Positions 27,707-42,462 of a stretch of 64,000 nt of DNA are shown here, piece after piece (the stretch's first letter is position 1; each line of letters opens with the position of its first letter). The notes beneath the pieces were generated by a model. That model saw only the letters and a program-made list of their open reading frames with translations, did not search any database and had not been told where the DNA came from. Origin of the DNA: Prochilodus magdalenae (Eukaryota; Chordata; Actinopteri; Characiformes; Prochilodontidae); NCBI GenBank assembly GCA_024036415.1, contig JAMWET010000674.1:252501-316500 (forward strand). The letters run 5' to 3'. The position numbers and the translations under genes are program-made.

Positions 27707-28859
27707 AGGGTGAGTGGATGTTAATTACAGAATTTAGTCAGAATACCCCCTCTCTCTCTCCTTCCTAGCCCACCAACTCCCTCATTACAGCACTGTTTAT
27801 ACAAATGACACAATGACATTCCTGCTTTCTAATTAGTGGGAGTCCAAGTAACACACACACACACACACACACACCACCCTATGAGCATGCCGTAGGACCC
27901 TAAGCGTGGTACAGTGGGGTATCACTAATAAGGTGGCAGTAATAAGACAGTTTGTATTCTTGTTAGCTGGAACACCCCTCATAAATATGTACAAATGTGT
28001 GTGTGCACGTGTGTGCGTGCGTGTGTACGGTTTTAAAAGTCACTGGAACAGGAGTGTAAAAGTGCATCAGAAAGCTAACTCTGACACACAATTTACATCA
28101 GGTTGTTTAATGCACTTCTACATCTATGCATTTGGCAGACTTGTAAAGCAGAGTCTTACTCACTCTTATTAGTGTGGCGTGTTTGCCTGGGCAGGGAATC
28201 AAATTCCTGTCTGCTGTGTGGAGTGCAGTCGTATACAACATTACAACACTAACCGCAGACTACAGACTTGATTCTGGATTGAAACCTGATAAGCTTTTAA
28301 TCACATGCATTTACATTCGGTGGTTATTTCTCCTCTAGTTAGTCAAACTGAAATCTGACTGTAGTATGGCACATAACAAGCAAACAAGCTAATATACAAC
28401 AATCACAGGGAATCTGAATTTTGCATGCCTTTGGGCTGCTAAAGGTTAAGGAACTGAACACAGTTCATCCAGGCTAAAATGAAAGAGCCCCGATGCCCCT
28501 GTTCAGTGGTAGCAGTCTGATGGGTATTCCCCACCCTAAAAAAAAAAAAAACCAATAACAGTCTATAAGTACATTCGCCTTCTTGATGAATCAGCAGTGA
28601 TTATGTGGCAGTTTGACTGCAGATAACCCATAATGAAGTTTACAAAGGGGGTCAGAGCTTCAGCCTAAAGTATCAAAACTCAAGATTCAATGTAAAAGAT
28701 TGCAACAGTGCTTTTAAATCATCCTGGTGGTCTTTATGGTCTTTAAAAGACAAAATTTAGAAAGCAGAACCATTTTCCAGGAATTTAACCCATCCGTGCA
28801 GTAAAACACCCACACACACTTTAAAGAGCACACACACAAACACACACGTCAGTGAGCAC

Positions 28860-28990
28860 AGAGCGTAGATCAGGGAGCAGTTGGGGGTCAGGTGCATTGC
28901 ACAAGGGCACTGCAGTCATGTCCTGTTGGTTCATAGGATCAAATCAACAACCTTCTGGTCATATGGCTGGTTCCCTGACCCCCAGCCCAC
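28860..28990 (+). repeat. Dispersed repeat (caagggcac type)
   Basis: The text gtcaggtgcattgcacaagg...ggatcaaatcaacaaccttctggt resembles a common fish repeat (gtgccttgctcaagggcac ... gaacccacaaccttc). A related copy is at 43490-43590. The class is uncertain. Confidence 0.5.
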
Positions 28991-29019
28991 ATCTGCCCCC
29001 GCATGTTCCTCCTGGAGAA

Positions 29020-29220
29020 TAGCAGCTTCCTCCATGCAGTCATTCCATACATACTTCTTGTTCAGCCTTTGCCCAATGGTGGACTCATGGCCCCTGACAT
29101 GCATAAGGACACCATATGCCTTTCTGTTGGATGACCACTGCTGGAAAGGGTAACACTTTTTAAAGTTGAATTTCTTCCATTTGTACACGATCTGCCTGAT
29201 CATGGATGAGTGAGGTCCAG
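29020..29220 (-). pseudogene. Possible Tc1-like transposase N-terminal remnant
   Basis: The minus strand starts MIRQIVYKWKKFNF, resembling the helix-turn-helix segment of Tc1-like transposases (V-xIVYKWxKF). The rest does not match the family, so this is weak. Confidence 0.2.
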
Positions 29221-29299
29221 ATTAGTCAGAAATAGTTTGGAACATCTAGCCTAATAGCAAATAACTTCACAAGACTTCTCTGACTTAAACATGACATGC

Positions 29300-32200
29300 G
29301 CTAATAAATGTGTGAGGTAAAGAACCACTCAAGATGAAAACTCAGGATGATACTGTAATTAGGGCAATCCGCACTAAGGTTATCCAACTGACTGAACCTT
29401 GTGAACCTCATTATTATGTGCATCAGAGGGATAATTCTGGAAGTTACATTTACCAGCAGGGACATTTAATGTTGGATCAATGAATGCAATAAATAAATAA
29501 AAAACTACATACACTAAATACACCACACATGTGTAGTTTCATCCGTTGGATTTAGTATAATGTTATGAGTTGCTGATCACATCTAAGGCCATATTTATGC
29601 AGAAATTTCCCAAAGTGATAAAGAGTTCTTTGTTAGCTGCCGTTAGGTTTCAGAGAATTGCGACACTGCTGGCCAGTTAACTTGGCCCTGTGATACAAGT
29701 CTGTCTATCTGCTCCTGTGAGTTTATTTATAGCCTCCTCCAACAGAAGCCACCTCACACGCACGCAGACAAATACCTCTATGACTGATAACTAACTGACT
29801 GAAAGTGAGAGCGAAAGGAGGGATAAACAACAGTACGTTTGATGTAACGTTACATTTCTCTGGAACACACTCAACACACTCAACCAACCAGTATGGAAAA
29901 CAACACAGTCTCCTAGTTTGTTTTCAGTTGGCAGAAGTGGGCATTCTGACAACTCAACGTTGTTTCTGTGGAAAGCTGTCTGACTGCAGTGTGAGATCGC
30001 CGAGATCACTGGTGCTCACACAGGCACATACTAAAGGCAACAGGTAGAACAAAAACTGGGGGGTGTGGGGTGGGGGGTTGGTCAGTGGCACATACTGTCT
30101 TTTGATGACTCGGCCTCCTTTACCACAGCTGCAAACAGGCTGGAGCATTGTGTGAATTCTCCAACATGTAAACGTTTATTTCATCTCCAGCCAGAGACAA
30201 ATCTCAGTGCCAGGCCCATCATTTATGCAGCAGACACAACTGTCCACCTGCATCCTTCAAAGCCCCAGCTGATCTCAAGAGCCAAGAACAGACACATCTA
30301 CCCTGCTGTCTAGCCATAATCTGTCTTTTCCTGACCACAGTGGGGAACAGGTTGAGGGAGGGCGTACAAAACAAGCATCTAATTAAAAGAGGGGAACATC
30401 TCGACTCAGGCGAGACTTGCTGGTTGGTTTAAAAGAAACAATGCTACCGGCGTGTTAGGGGATCAATGTTGTGAGGGAACACAGGAACATCTGCCTGTGC
30501 ATTCAACAGCATGGACATTACAAACCAGACATGCACACATAAACAAACCACTACCACACACACTGAACACTCAGGAGTGTAGATAAACTGGGAATGATAA
30601 AAGCTCCAGGGTGCTAGGGGAGGGGGATATGGGAAAACACTACATAACAATACTAGGGTTGTAGGATTCAAGTCCTCTTTCAGTCTCAAGACCATATAGT
30701 AATAGTCTTGTCATGGCCCCAGCATCATTTAGGCTCATCTCGGGACCAAGTGGAAAGTGCCAAGTGCAATAACTACTAAAGGTTGTATCATATATAAAAA
30801 CACTACAAGAATAATGGTAGAACAATAATAATGATGAGACCAGGAAGAAGCAGAATAAAGAACACACATTTTTTAAATTATTTTGTTTCTTTTGTTTTTC
30901 CTGGTAATGAAACATGTAGTTACAATTAATGAATGCTATACTGCCCATTTCTAAACGGAACCTACAGCAATGTTGTTTTCCTAGGGAGGTTAATCTTGTT
31001 CTCATCACAACATACAAGGGCAGAGTACGACTTTCCAATGGCCAACAAACAGCAGGTGTACTTCTCCTGCGTCCATATGAGTGTGAGTGTAAACGTGTAA
31101 GGGGGGGACATGAACCGGATTTGGTCACAATTCATCAATAAAAGTTATTATAGTTATTTTAAAATGTATTTCAATTACAACACCATGCCTCATGAGACTA
31201 AATGTTTTAAGTTTTATGTTTTATTATATTTCTATCATGCTTTTTTCTCAGTCTGTCTTGATGTTTAATTGAAGAGTGTATTTTAATGTCCAGTCAGCAC
31301 TGTTAGTATTTTAGACTGGGCTTCTTCTGGGACTTTCAGGGCGAGCAAACAGACTTCAGGAGAAAGCAAAAACGACTGCTGTTTACAAGTGGCCTGTGAA
31401 GTATGTGAAAAGAACAGTGTCCTTTGTGTTTCTAAAACATGACCTTTTAGGTGACTTTTGACTTTTAAACTGTCCCTCTGCTGACCCCAGATGAGACCAA
31501 TCATCCAGTTACTGACCCTCTTAAAGTTCAGAGTTGCACACTTCCCAGCAACCAGGGTCAAGCCCAAACTACAGATTGTCTATCCCACTATTACTGATGA
31601 TATTCATCTTTGTTCTAAAATATCAGTAACCACATTTACTCTGCTGTCACTGTTTGAGGACAAGCATCATGTTCACATACAGCCTTTTTCCATGAGTAAC
31701 ACCACAGACACACAGAGTGCAGCACTGAAGTGAGATAGCAGGGCCCCCCCACTAAAAGAAGAACAATCTTCTCTGAAAGTCAGCCAATTCAACTCTTTTT
31801 TTTTCTATGGCAATCCACAATGCGACACAGTAGCTAAGAGGGCTAGCTAGAGGGGCAGTCATCAGATAAGAATGGTATACCTGCTGTTGAACTACTTAGA
31901 AATCTGATCCTTGTTACTCAAGAAAACAACATAATCAGACATATACAGGTCATATATGAGTCAATTACCACAGACGGACAAGTTCTAGATAAAGTAAATG
32001 TACAGTACATGCCACAGTCTCAGCCACAGACACTCTGCCTGCACATACGGAGAATCTGAGATGATTAGTGCATTAACTTTCCACACTGTCAGTATTCTGC
32101 CATTTGCATTCTGGTTGGCTGTCTGCACTTCCACATATACCCACATCTGCGTATCGCTTTGTACTGGTTCCAATGTGCTGTTGTTCCAGCTAAGCTCAAC

Positions 32201-34940
32201 CTAGAGAACAGCAGTCTCATACACAGACGCTCTGCCCATCGTATACATCTGTTTCCCAAAAGACTGTTTATGCTGTGACTCCATTTTCAAGATTGCCTCA
32301 TTCTGTACATCAAGCCAAACAGCAGGCTTGCGACTGGTCATTGTGCTTTTCCCTGCAGTACTAGGTAGTTCTTGGCCACGTTAAGTGGTGAAAGGCACTA
32401 GACTCTCCTTTAACAGTCTGGCAATGCAAGATTAGTCCAGACATAGCTAGCTAAGCATTACTCATTTGGAGCAAGAATATACATTTCCAGATGAATCGTC
32501 ACAAGGCTAGTTCCATCACAGGCTTTAGCCTGAGTTCAGCCTGTGAACAAGTCCTAATCATGTTTGGTGCAGAAGTTTAGAAAACATTTCCATGAATCAT
32601 TATTGGGAAAATCCCAATTATTCACTGCCCTCATCCTGACCAAAGCCTTAACAACAACGTGGCCAGGCTTGTCGACCATATCATATGAGATCCTTTGAGG
32701 ATAACCATGTGGTGCTTTTTTGTGTTAAGTATTTGCTGCAGGTACAATAGCTGACATTTAAACAATGATGATCTCTAAAACATTTCTAAAAGAGGATCCA
32801 CAGCACGAACTTAGAGGCTCTCCCTGTTCCAAGCACGGACTGAGATTATGCTGACAAAGTGAAACGCCAGTGAAATAGTCTTTTTAATGTCCACACACAC
32901 ACGCACAAACACCCACACGCGCGCACACACACACACAAACACCTACATACACGCGGACATTAGATTTTTGCAATCTAATGTGTTCCCCAAACAGAAAATT
33001 AAAAAACGTGAGTGTTTTATGAGAATCAAATATGGAAAAATGATGTTCCCTAACTTAAGACACGGAGGAGGTACCCCTGAATGTACTACGTTTTCCCTGA
33101 AAGTGCGTAACAGTGTGTGGAATGGCCAATATATTGTATTGTGATATTTAAACAATCACAGCATTATATTTGTATATAGATGTATTTCAGACATCTGAAA
33201 GCAGTAGCGTTACATTAAAACATACTACCACAACACATAAACAATATTCAATATTTTACTATATAAATAAACTATAACTTTCACTAAGTGTGTTGCACTA
33301 AATCCGGTGAAACAATCATTTTCATGTCTTCATAAGGAGACAAACAGTTGGTCAGTGTTCCATATGTACAGTAAGTTTAGAACAGCATACTGTATTGTAC
33401 TGTGAAAATGATCATGATAATAATATAATAAAATATAATCATATTACTCAAAAGGTGTATAGTATTTTTCCATTCCCATTTTGCTCCCTTTGTTGTGTGC
33501 AGCTGTAATGTGGAATTGTACTCTACTGCACTGAGAAAAATGACATGGTGACTAAGTCGGGGTCTTCACAGGAGCAGCCAACAACACAGCCATTACAAAC
33601 ACAGCTGACTATCTAAGCCCAGTTAGCAACTTCCACCAAACAGAGCTGAAAAGCATGAGCTGATGAGCATGGGAGAGTGAGGGAGAACGGAAGAGATGAC
33701 CCCTCATGACCTACACTTCTCTAGGCCAGCTGAATATGAATAAATAAATAAATAAATAAATAAAAAACTTGAATTTCCAGACAAGAGCTTAGGCCATGGC
33801 TAGTCTGCCTGGCGAGTTCTCAGACATGCGTGCGCATGCACAGACGGATACCCACGCCTTAGTATGAAAGGAGTGCATTGTTCACCTGGTTGCAGGGCTT
33901 TATAATGGGTGGATATAGTATAGGCCTTTAAAAGCATGGGGCTTTGGATTACTCTAGCCATTGAAAACATGCTCTGTCTGTGACTGAGCCTCTCAACACA
34001 CGGGCGCAGGCTAATGGCTGAGTTTATGGTGGACAGTGTGGGAAGGTTTGGGCACAACCTGATAGCAACACCCGGTTGACACTAGGTGGAGATTGGGAAT
34101 TAAACAGTTAATGGTTTGAATGATATTTAATGATTTGTGTTGACCAATTATAATTACACGCTCTCCATTCTAATAATTCGGATTAACATGCATAACGATT
34201 TCCTTTCTAAAAAGTCACAGTGGAAGTTAGCCTGCCGCTGCAAAACACACCCACTGCATGTTTACACAGGTATAATCTGAGCAGTACACAGTAGAAATGC
34301 TGGTAATAATTTCATACTACTCCCACTGTAGATGGATTTGATGTTAACTACATATTCATGGTTCTATATAAAGTATATATTGTATAAATGATTTTTGTGT
34401 GTAAAATCATTATTTATGGGATGGCTGATGTATGACTGGATTTACTCAAATCCTGGAATTGCTCAAAACACGGGATTGGTAATAGATCAAGGTGTTATTT
34501 GAGTTTTGAATGATTTTAGTTTGGTGCAATGTTAAGATGTAAACAATGTATGTAGCGCTTTATTTCTTTTCTTGTTACATGAATAAACAAAAGTACAACT
34601 ATATAATCTCATTAATGAGGAAATCATCTTATAAAGATTGTGGCTTTGGTTAACAGACAGTACTGGAAATGTGTTTCATGTGTTTGGCTAGTCCTTACAG
34701 TGAGTTCTGGTTTTGAAAAATGGCAAATAAAAATCAGCTATTGAACTTATCTGGCAATAGGCTATACACAATTTTAATAATACTGCAATAATATTGTGAT
34801 AACATCATGAAATCTTAAACATATTGGCCATCATGATGGGAAACTTTCATACCGTACCATCCCTAGTGGAAATTCCATCAAACTCCCACTAGACACACTA
34901 TCTCTGTTTCTTCCCCCGTTCCATAATAAAGTCAGTGATG
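29300..34940. other. Non-coding stretch without recognised genes
   Basis: Read on both strands with no exon, domain or RNA gene recognised. It holds a short (CA)n/(CG)n mix at 32889-32955 and an (AATA)n run at 33738-33766. If the exon at 37346-37453 belongs to plxnb1, this is intron. Confidence 0.5.
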
Positions 34941-34945
34941 TTTCT

Positions 34946-35335
<390 letters not shown>

Positions 35336-35501
35336 CTGAGCGCACACAAATGAAAGTGAGAGAGTGAAACTGGCCTAGAGAAGAATTCATGTTTATCTAG
35401 CAACCAATGAGGCAAAGTCTTCAATCATCTCACACATGGCGACAGGAAGCAAAGTAAAGAAATGAAGGACTGGTTAGGGAAATGAACTCGGGACTGATGA
35501 C

Positions 35502-35537
<36 letters not shown>

Positions 35538-36168
35538 CGTGGCAGCCATGTCTCCCTGCTGAAATTATAGCCTGCATCCTTTTATATAGCACTCTCGGGC
35601 AGTAAAATATGTGCCTGCTAATGGTAAGAATGCATAACAGTTCCTGCCACACAACTGGAAAATATGAGTACAGAACAGTGTTGGACCCCGATAGCCCCGG
35701 GGCCATGCATTAGGTCAACACCAGAGCACTGCACTCATATTACACCAGTGAATGTCAATATGTCATCAGAGAGAGTGTTCCTGTAGATTAACTATATTTC
35801 ATATTCACTACACTGTAAACTACCTCTAGGGAACTTTCCTACTCATTGTGATATACAATAGTGCACCAGGATGTGTGTGTGTGAGCATTTCTTGCACAGT
35901 GCCAGTTCTTAAACAACAATGACCCGATTAAAGTTGACATTTATTCAGTGTTTCTAATTCTTTCCCGATGTCCACACAGAAGGTGGGTCTTATATTTTCA
36001 CTTGCATCCCTATCCCCACTTAAATCTGTTCGTTTAAAGGCTTGGCCATCAGACTAGTTAGCTATACTAACATTATGCTACGTATACTAGCTACATACTT
36101 TTGATCTTGACAACACAAAGTAAAAATATGGCTTCCTGTTCACCAACTTGTTTTGCCGTTTTTTTCAC

Positions 36169-36232
36169 TCCACCTTAAATGGTGCTGAAAATCCATTCTG
36201 GTGCCTGTACAAGCTGTAGCATTTAAGGTGGA
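36169..36232. repeat. Short hairpin with perfect 13-bp arms
   Basis: Arms ccaccttaaatg (36170-36181) and catttaaggtgg (36220-36231), extended by one T-A pair, are separated by 38 bases. It may be the end of a MITE; a related single arm lies near 7128. Confidence 0.5.
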
Positions 36233-37008
36233 ATGGACTTAATTATGAACCTGTTACACAGGAAACCTCATTTAAAGATCAGCCATGCCTGTTGGCATTT
36301 TGGGTCCTTGGAAAGTGTTCACAGCCTGGAACGTTGCATTTCTCCACACAGTCCGCCTTTTGCTGTTGCTTCACTGTCACTGCCCCTGTGTGCCAAAGAT
36401 AGGACTGCCCACGGCTCCAAGGGAGTATGCGTGTTTACTAGTATGTGTATGTGAGTGTTTCACTTCACGAAAGGGTCTAAATGCGGTAGACAAATTCCTC
36501 TGTGTGCACAATTTGCACAATTGGCAAATGGTTCCTAATTCTAAAATTTAATTAATACGTTGTTTTTAATTTGGGCCTTAAATACTGTGATGCATATCGT
36601 CCACCATGAAAATGTTTTCCAGCAATGGTATCTGTGCTATAACCACAAGACCTGCTGTATATTGTACAATCGTACACAAAAAAGAGAGATGTAAATAGCA
36701 GACGCTTAAACGAACAGTCATTCAAAGATAAACAGACTGGATACAGCTAGCATATCCGACTGGTTCAACTGGAGAGCAGTATGAATATTCAGTTCATATC
36801 AATTCATTAGAAGAACAGCCAGTGAACAAGAGATGGTAATATAGCCTGATGGGTTTTCCCCCCTCATCAGAATGGAAAAAGCTTTCCTCTGCATGTTTAT
36901 GCATCAGGGCCCTTACCCGGGGCATAAATTACATCTTTCAAAGTTCTTAAACAAAGAGCGACTCGCTTTCATGTTGATGAGACGGGTTTAAACAGGGCTG
37001 TGATCAAA

Positions 37009-37100
37009 GAGAGAGAGAGGGCGCATGAGAGAGAGAGAGAGGGAGCACGAGAGGGAGAGAGCGAGAGCGTGAGAGAGAGAGAGAGCGAGAGGGAGAGAGA
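37009..37100 (+). repeat. GA-rich microsatellite
   Basis: A degenerate GA/GAGC tract, 246 bp from the candidate exon at 37346-37453, with purines on the plus strand like the tracts inside plxnb1. Confidence 0.9.
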
Positions 37101-37345
37101 CTTGCTTTGAACACTTTGAAACTTGCTTGCAGGGCAACACAAAAAAACCCAGTGGTTTTCTGACTGAATGGCTCAAATCTAATCTACTATATATAATTAC
37201 ACCACGCACACACAAACACACCCACGGCACCTGCATTGTACAGCGTTACGTCGCTCCTTTCAGTACTGACTCTGAACAGTAAGACAAACCATGTCTTTGT
37301 ACAGTATGTGCCTGTGTGTTTGTCTTCTGCAAGAATGAACGTTAC

Positions 37346-37453
37346 CTGTAGACACAATCTCAGATTGCGATGGTCTGGATGGGGGTTTTGCAGTTCATGA
37401 ATGTTAGGAATTCCCTCCAAAATCTTCAGTGATAATGATGTTCTGCTTCTGTC
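37346..37453 (-). other. Candidate internal exon, possibly plxnb1 5' UTR
   Basis: On the minus strand a strong acceptor (cttcatttttccag) and a strong donor (ctacag/gtaacg) bracket 108 bases. One frame is open throughout (36 codons, containing KILEGIPNIHEL). The first coding plxnb1 exon needs an upstream exon on this strand, and no other minus-strand exon was found between. It could instead be coding sequence of an unrecognised gene. No expression evidence is available. Confidence 0.4.
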
Positions 37454-38870
37454 CTGGAAAAATGAAGAAAATCACACAAACAGTTCACCACACTTGCCAG
37501 CTTCAAACACAGAGAATACAACAGGATAATACAATTGGAAATATTATCCAAATTACAAATAGCGTTTTGTTGTACTAGAATCTAAAATCTCCAAAAGGAT
37601 ACCTGAACAGGAAAAAGGAAAAAAAAATACTATTCCCTAATATCAGTGTTTATGTAATGACATGTTATTTCAAGCAATTTTGGACCATTTCTATTAGAGC
37701 ATTTATCATGAAAGTAAAAGGTTGAAGGTTTGCACCAAAAAAAACAACAAAAAAAAAAAAAAAAAACCTACAACTGGAAAAGAAAATGCAGCTGTTCCCA
37801 CCTGCTTGCCAACACAATCACCATTACAATATAACCCAGCTCGAAAGCTCAGGGCTAGCATGTGTTACCTTCAAACACGTGAAGCTCCACAGTTTCTACT
37901 GCCAACACGATATCACTGGACAGCTCAACATGCTTGAAAGAGAATGTAAACTGCTAATACTGTTATATCAGCTACATCAGCTACGCCTACATTGGCTAGC
38001 ATCGTGCTAAGTGATGGGAAAATGGGAGGACCATTTCATCCACCCAAAGAGAGGGAAGCCAAATTTGGACTTATCAGGGACCTAACTTGTGATCTCCCAA
38101 TGATGTATTTATTTTGCACACCACATTTTTCAACATGTAGTGAGATGAAAAAATAACAAACATGATGTGAAACAGTAAACGAAATAAAGAGAACCGCAAG
38201 TAAGAAGAGAGCCAGGAAAGGGGTGTAAAAAAAGGGTGCATGATACCCCTGTGTGGTGGGATCCAGAACTGGATCTAAAAGAACTGAGGGAGTTGGGTGG
38301 GCAGTGTACAGTAAGTCGTTTTCCAGTAATCTGTTACTCTCTCACAGACACACACACACACACACACACACACAGAGATCCGGTCTCTCATTCTGCCAGA
38401 CTCGCTCGGGGTCACATCGCTCTCATGTTTCACTTCCGATGAAAGAGTAAGAGAGAAAGCGGTGGAAAAACAGAATGACGCTGTGGACAAGTGGCAGCGC
38501 ACCACTGAACCAGCGGCTCGCCCTAATGTGATGTAGTCCATCAGCCAAGAGCAAACAACTCCCTCTTTCCATCAGTGAGAAACAGCTAACCACACACTGC
38601 CTCCGAGCAATCACTCACTCACCAGCCTAAGATGAACTTTACAGACGGCAGCAGCAATGGAGCAACATCACGGTCATGTTCTGCAGGCATCTCCACATAT
38701 AATCTACCTGAGACTGATCAGGGCAGTTAACCCATAAGAGCCCAGAGCCATTTCCCCTTAAGGGAAAATAACAAAAGGTCAGTTATATGATCATAAAAGA
38801 TGGGTCTTATTGTGACAAAGAGGTCACATGGTCTCTTCTGTAAGTATTATAGAGTCATAATACTGGTAGC
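37454..38870. other. Non-coding stretch
   Basis: No gene was recognised. It contains poly(A)-like runs near 37738-37765 and a (CA)n at 38346-38373. Sequence at 38430-38640 is slightly more GC-rich, but no splice-bounded frame was found. Confidence 0.5.
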
Positions 38871-39362
38871 ATATATGGGTACATGTAATATAGTATATCG
38901 GTATATGTAATATAGTATAAGGGTTTATGTAATATAGAATATGGGTATATGTTATATAGAATATGGGTATGTGTAATATACATATGGGTATATGTAATAT
39001 AGATATGGGTACATGTAATATAGTATAAGGGTATATGTAATATAGATATGGGTACATGTAATATAGTATAAGGGTATATGTAATATAGAATATGGGTATG
39101 TGTAATATAGATATGGGTATGTGTAATATACATATGGGTATATGTAATATAGATATGGGTACATGTAATATAGTATATGGGTATGTGTAATATAGAATAT
39201 GGGTATGTGTAATATAGAATATGGGTATGTGTAATATAGACTATGGGTATATGTAATATAGAATATGGGTATATGTTGTATAGAATATGGGTATATGTTG
39301 TATAGAATATGAGTATATGTAATAGAGAATATGGATATATGTAATACAGAATATGGCTATAT
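38871..39362. repeat. 21-22 bp minisatellite (about 23 units)
   Basis: The unit is roughly gggtatatgtaatatagata(t), with variants in tata/gtgt and in the last bases. Units of 21 bp keep frame, so the minus strand shows ORFs made of a Tyr-rich heptapeptide (YITYTHI). No start context or flanking gene supports translation. Confidence 0.95.
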
Positions 39363-42300
39363 GAACATTAGAGCTCTTAAATGGGTTGAAACCTTACAGG
39401 TACAAAAACTAGACTTTAAAATGAGCTGGTTTTGTCTCTAACTGCACTAACCAAGCACATCGCCATTTTTTAAATAAGGTCATAAGTTCACCAACTGTCA
39501 TGTGACTGCATCCACGATGTTGGGTATGGGTCACTCAGGGACTCGTGAAGGATAAAGCTGGATAGAGAACTTTACAGACTTTTAAAAGACTTGACACACA
39601 GGTCACTGTGGCCTCTTATGGGTTAAATATAAGCTCCATGCAGAAATCTGGTTTGGTTGACCTTTAGATTTAATGCAGGAACAACTTTACTGCATTACTG
39701 GCTACTACATGTACCAAGATGACAACAAATGAGACGGTATAACAGTAGGCACTTTCCACACCCAATGGTCATATTAACCCCAGACAGTGTGCAGGTCTAC
39801 AGCAACTACACAGGACTAACTATAACACCAAGCTATGATAAGCTCATTATGAGCAAACCGGCTTTCTTTACATCTGGACTTCTGAAGAAAAGAGGGTGAA
39901 GTAAAACATGATGTTGTATTAACATAACAGATTACAAATGAGATTAAAGGTTATAAAAACCATTACTGATACATTCTGAAAACTGTTCCCCAATATGATC
40001 TCCACATCAGGGAAAACAGGATTCCCATTACACCACCCAGGCCCCCTTAGAATAACCTTCTGGGCAAGAAACAGGAAGAGGAGTAACATCAGTACAGCAC
40101 AAATACCATGGAACACCATGGAGATACTGTACCTCCAATCAACTTTTCTTCATAAATTTTTACATTGACTAAAAATAATCAATAGTAAAATATTTATTAA
40201 TAATCAGAACAACATGTATTCTGATGTTCCTAATCACTCCTGTCATTTCAGCTCTGAATTTGGATCAGAAGTGCTGTGGACATGCTAGTGCATATCCCTC
40301 CATGGGATCAAAATCTACATTTGGCCATCCATGCATTTGCAATGAACAGCAGGCAGAGGAAGTTGAAAGAGCAAAAAATCCAAGGAAAACCGGATTAGGT
40401 GAAATTCCAGATTGGAGCTAGAGGAACAACTGGTAGCTTAATCTATTTCTGACATGCAACAAAAACATAATCCCCCCAAAACCATGGAAGTCACTCTCTT
40501 CCAGTTTATCCACATAAGACTCTCAGACAGGTCCTCTGTTCCAAAGCCATATTTAGCATATCCTCACTGACTAGGCTTCACTATTTCCCGTTTGAGGAAT
40601 TCTCAATACTGTCTTAAAGGCTGCCCAGTTAATGTTGTAGACAATCCTGTTAATAAAATGCTTTTAAAAGACTTATAAAATATTTAACCTGCCACCTTAC
40701 AGTCTGGATGTATTATTGACCACGTTTATGTACAGTGCATTATCCTCTATGGTATTATAGTACAAAATAATAATTGCTTAACTAGTTAGCTGGCAATGGT
40801 TAGCATAGATTTCATTTGATTTCATATGATCGTCTACAGGCCTTAATAATATAACCTTTCTCCAAGAGGCAAAAAGAATGGAGGAGGACCCAACAATAAC
40901 AACATCAACAAGCTGCAGCCAGACAATCTCCAGGAGGCTTTGAGTTGAGTGTGATGAATGATCTTGTAGAACAGAGAAGTGAACATGGGCCAAACTTTAC
41001 CAGTACCTTTCATTCATTTACATTACAGTCCAGTACAGCCAGAGATACACATACGGTATATACAGGAGTAAATCATAAAGAACATACTTCTGTTCTATAA
41101 TGAACTAAGAAATGGAGACAATGAAAATGACTGCTCAATTTACTGACGTTTTGTGTACATTGTCGTGTGTGTGCATGTGAGAGAAAGAGAGGGAGGCAGA
41201 GATGGACAGAGAAAGGAGAGACGATCTAGTAGTTGATCTTCACTGAACTGCTGGATGCTCCTCTCTGAGCTGTGAGATGTCTGGCATTCCTGGAGTTGTT
41301 CCACACTGGGCAGAGCCCCAAAACCACACAGCAACCAGCATGGATACAGAACGAAGACACACACACACACACACACACCTCTCACTGCCTAGTGGGTGGG
41401 TGGCTGTGTGTGTGGCTGCGTGGGTCTGTGTGTGGGGTGGGGGGGTTGTGTGATCCTCATATACAGCTTCTAGGGCTGTAAATCTAAAGTTTCTTCACAA
41501 TGCTATCCTACATCAGTTCTTTCAGCCAAGGACCTGAGGATTTCATTGGGGTCTGCAGTTGATTTAAAACCATAGCATCAGATCACATGTGGGTTCGTTC
41601 AGTTTAGTTACTGTGTTCAGTAGCAGTTATTCAGACTTTTCTTGTAAGGAGTCTAATTCGAAGGGCAGGCTGCGTGCTGAGGTAAACGGAACATCCTAGC
41701 CAGCTGATAACTGAGTGGTAGCCTGAGCACCAGTTTCCCTGAGCTATTCATGAAAGCAGAATTCACCATCAGATCTAGGATCTTGATTCACTTTGCTATT
41801 ACATTCTTTGCAAACGGCCAAGGTCTCGTCTGTCTATCTGTTTTTCTTTCTAATGCCAAAATATTTCCCTATCCGTGATCTGTTTCCAGCAGGAGACTGT
41901 AAAACTTTGCTTTCTTGGCCGTCACTACTCAGACGACTGGTGGGTCGCTACTGCTTTATTTGGCAGACTGCAACAAAACAGACAAGCAGGCAGCACATCG
42001 CTTGCTTTTTGGTTGATGCATCGATACAGATTGATGGATTGTTACATCCCTGACAGCTTCCACCTTGTTGCTCTGAGCTTTGGACATTCAGCGCTGCTTT
42101 GGACAAATTCAAAACAGAGTGAGCAGTGTTTCTACACACAACCTAAACAAAGCAGACGCCTACAGCCGCTCACACTGCTTACCTACACAAATGTGCTCAA
42201 CATACACAATCAGGCCCAGACTGATCTGAAGCCAGGCAGAGATCTCATCAGTTGAATCTCACAGACGCCCTCACACACACACGCCCGCTCATGCACACAC

Positions 42301-42423
42301 ACCCACACACTCATACACACTCTGCTGTTTCTTGATTGGATCAGATCCCAGACAGATCAGAGCCCTCTGCTCTTACAGAGTATGGGAATGAAAAACATCC
42401 AAAAGGAGGATGGGGGCTGTGGG

Positions 42424-42462
<39 letters not shown>

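Noticed and set aside
38824..39164. Tyr/Ile/Thr-rich minus-strand ORFs
   Set aside because: Translation of a 21-bp minisatellite; identical peptides arise in several frames.
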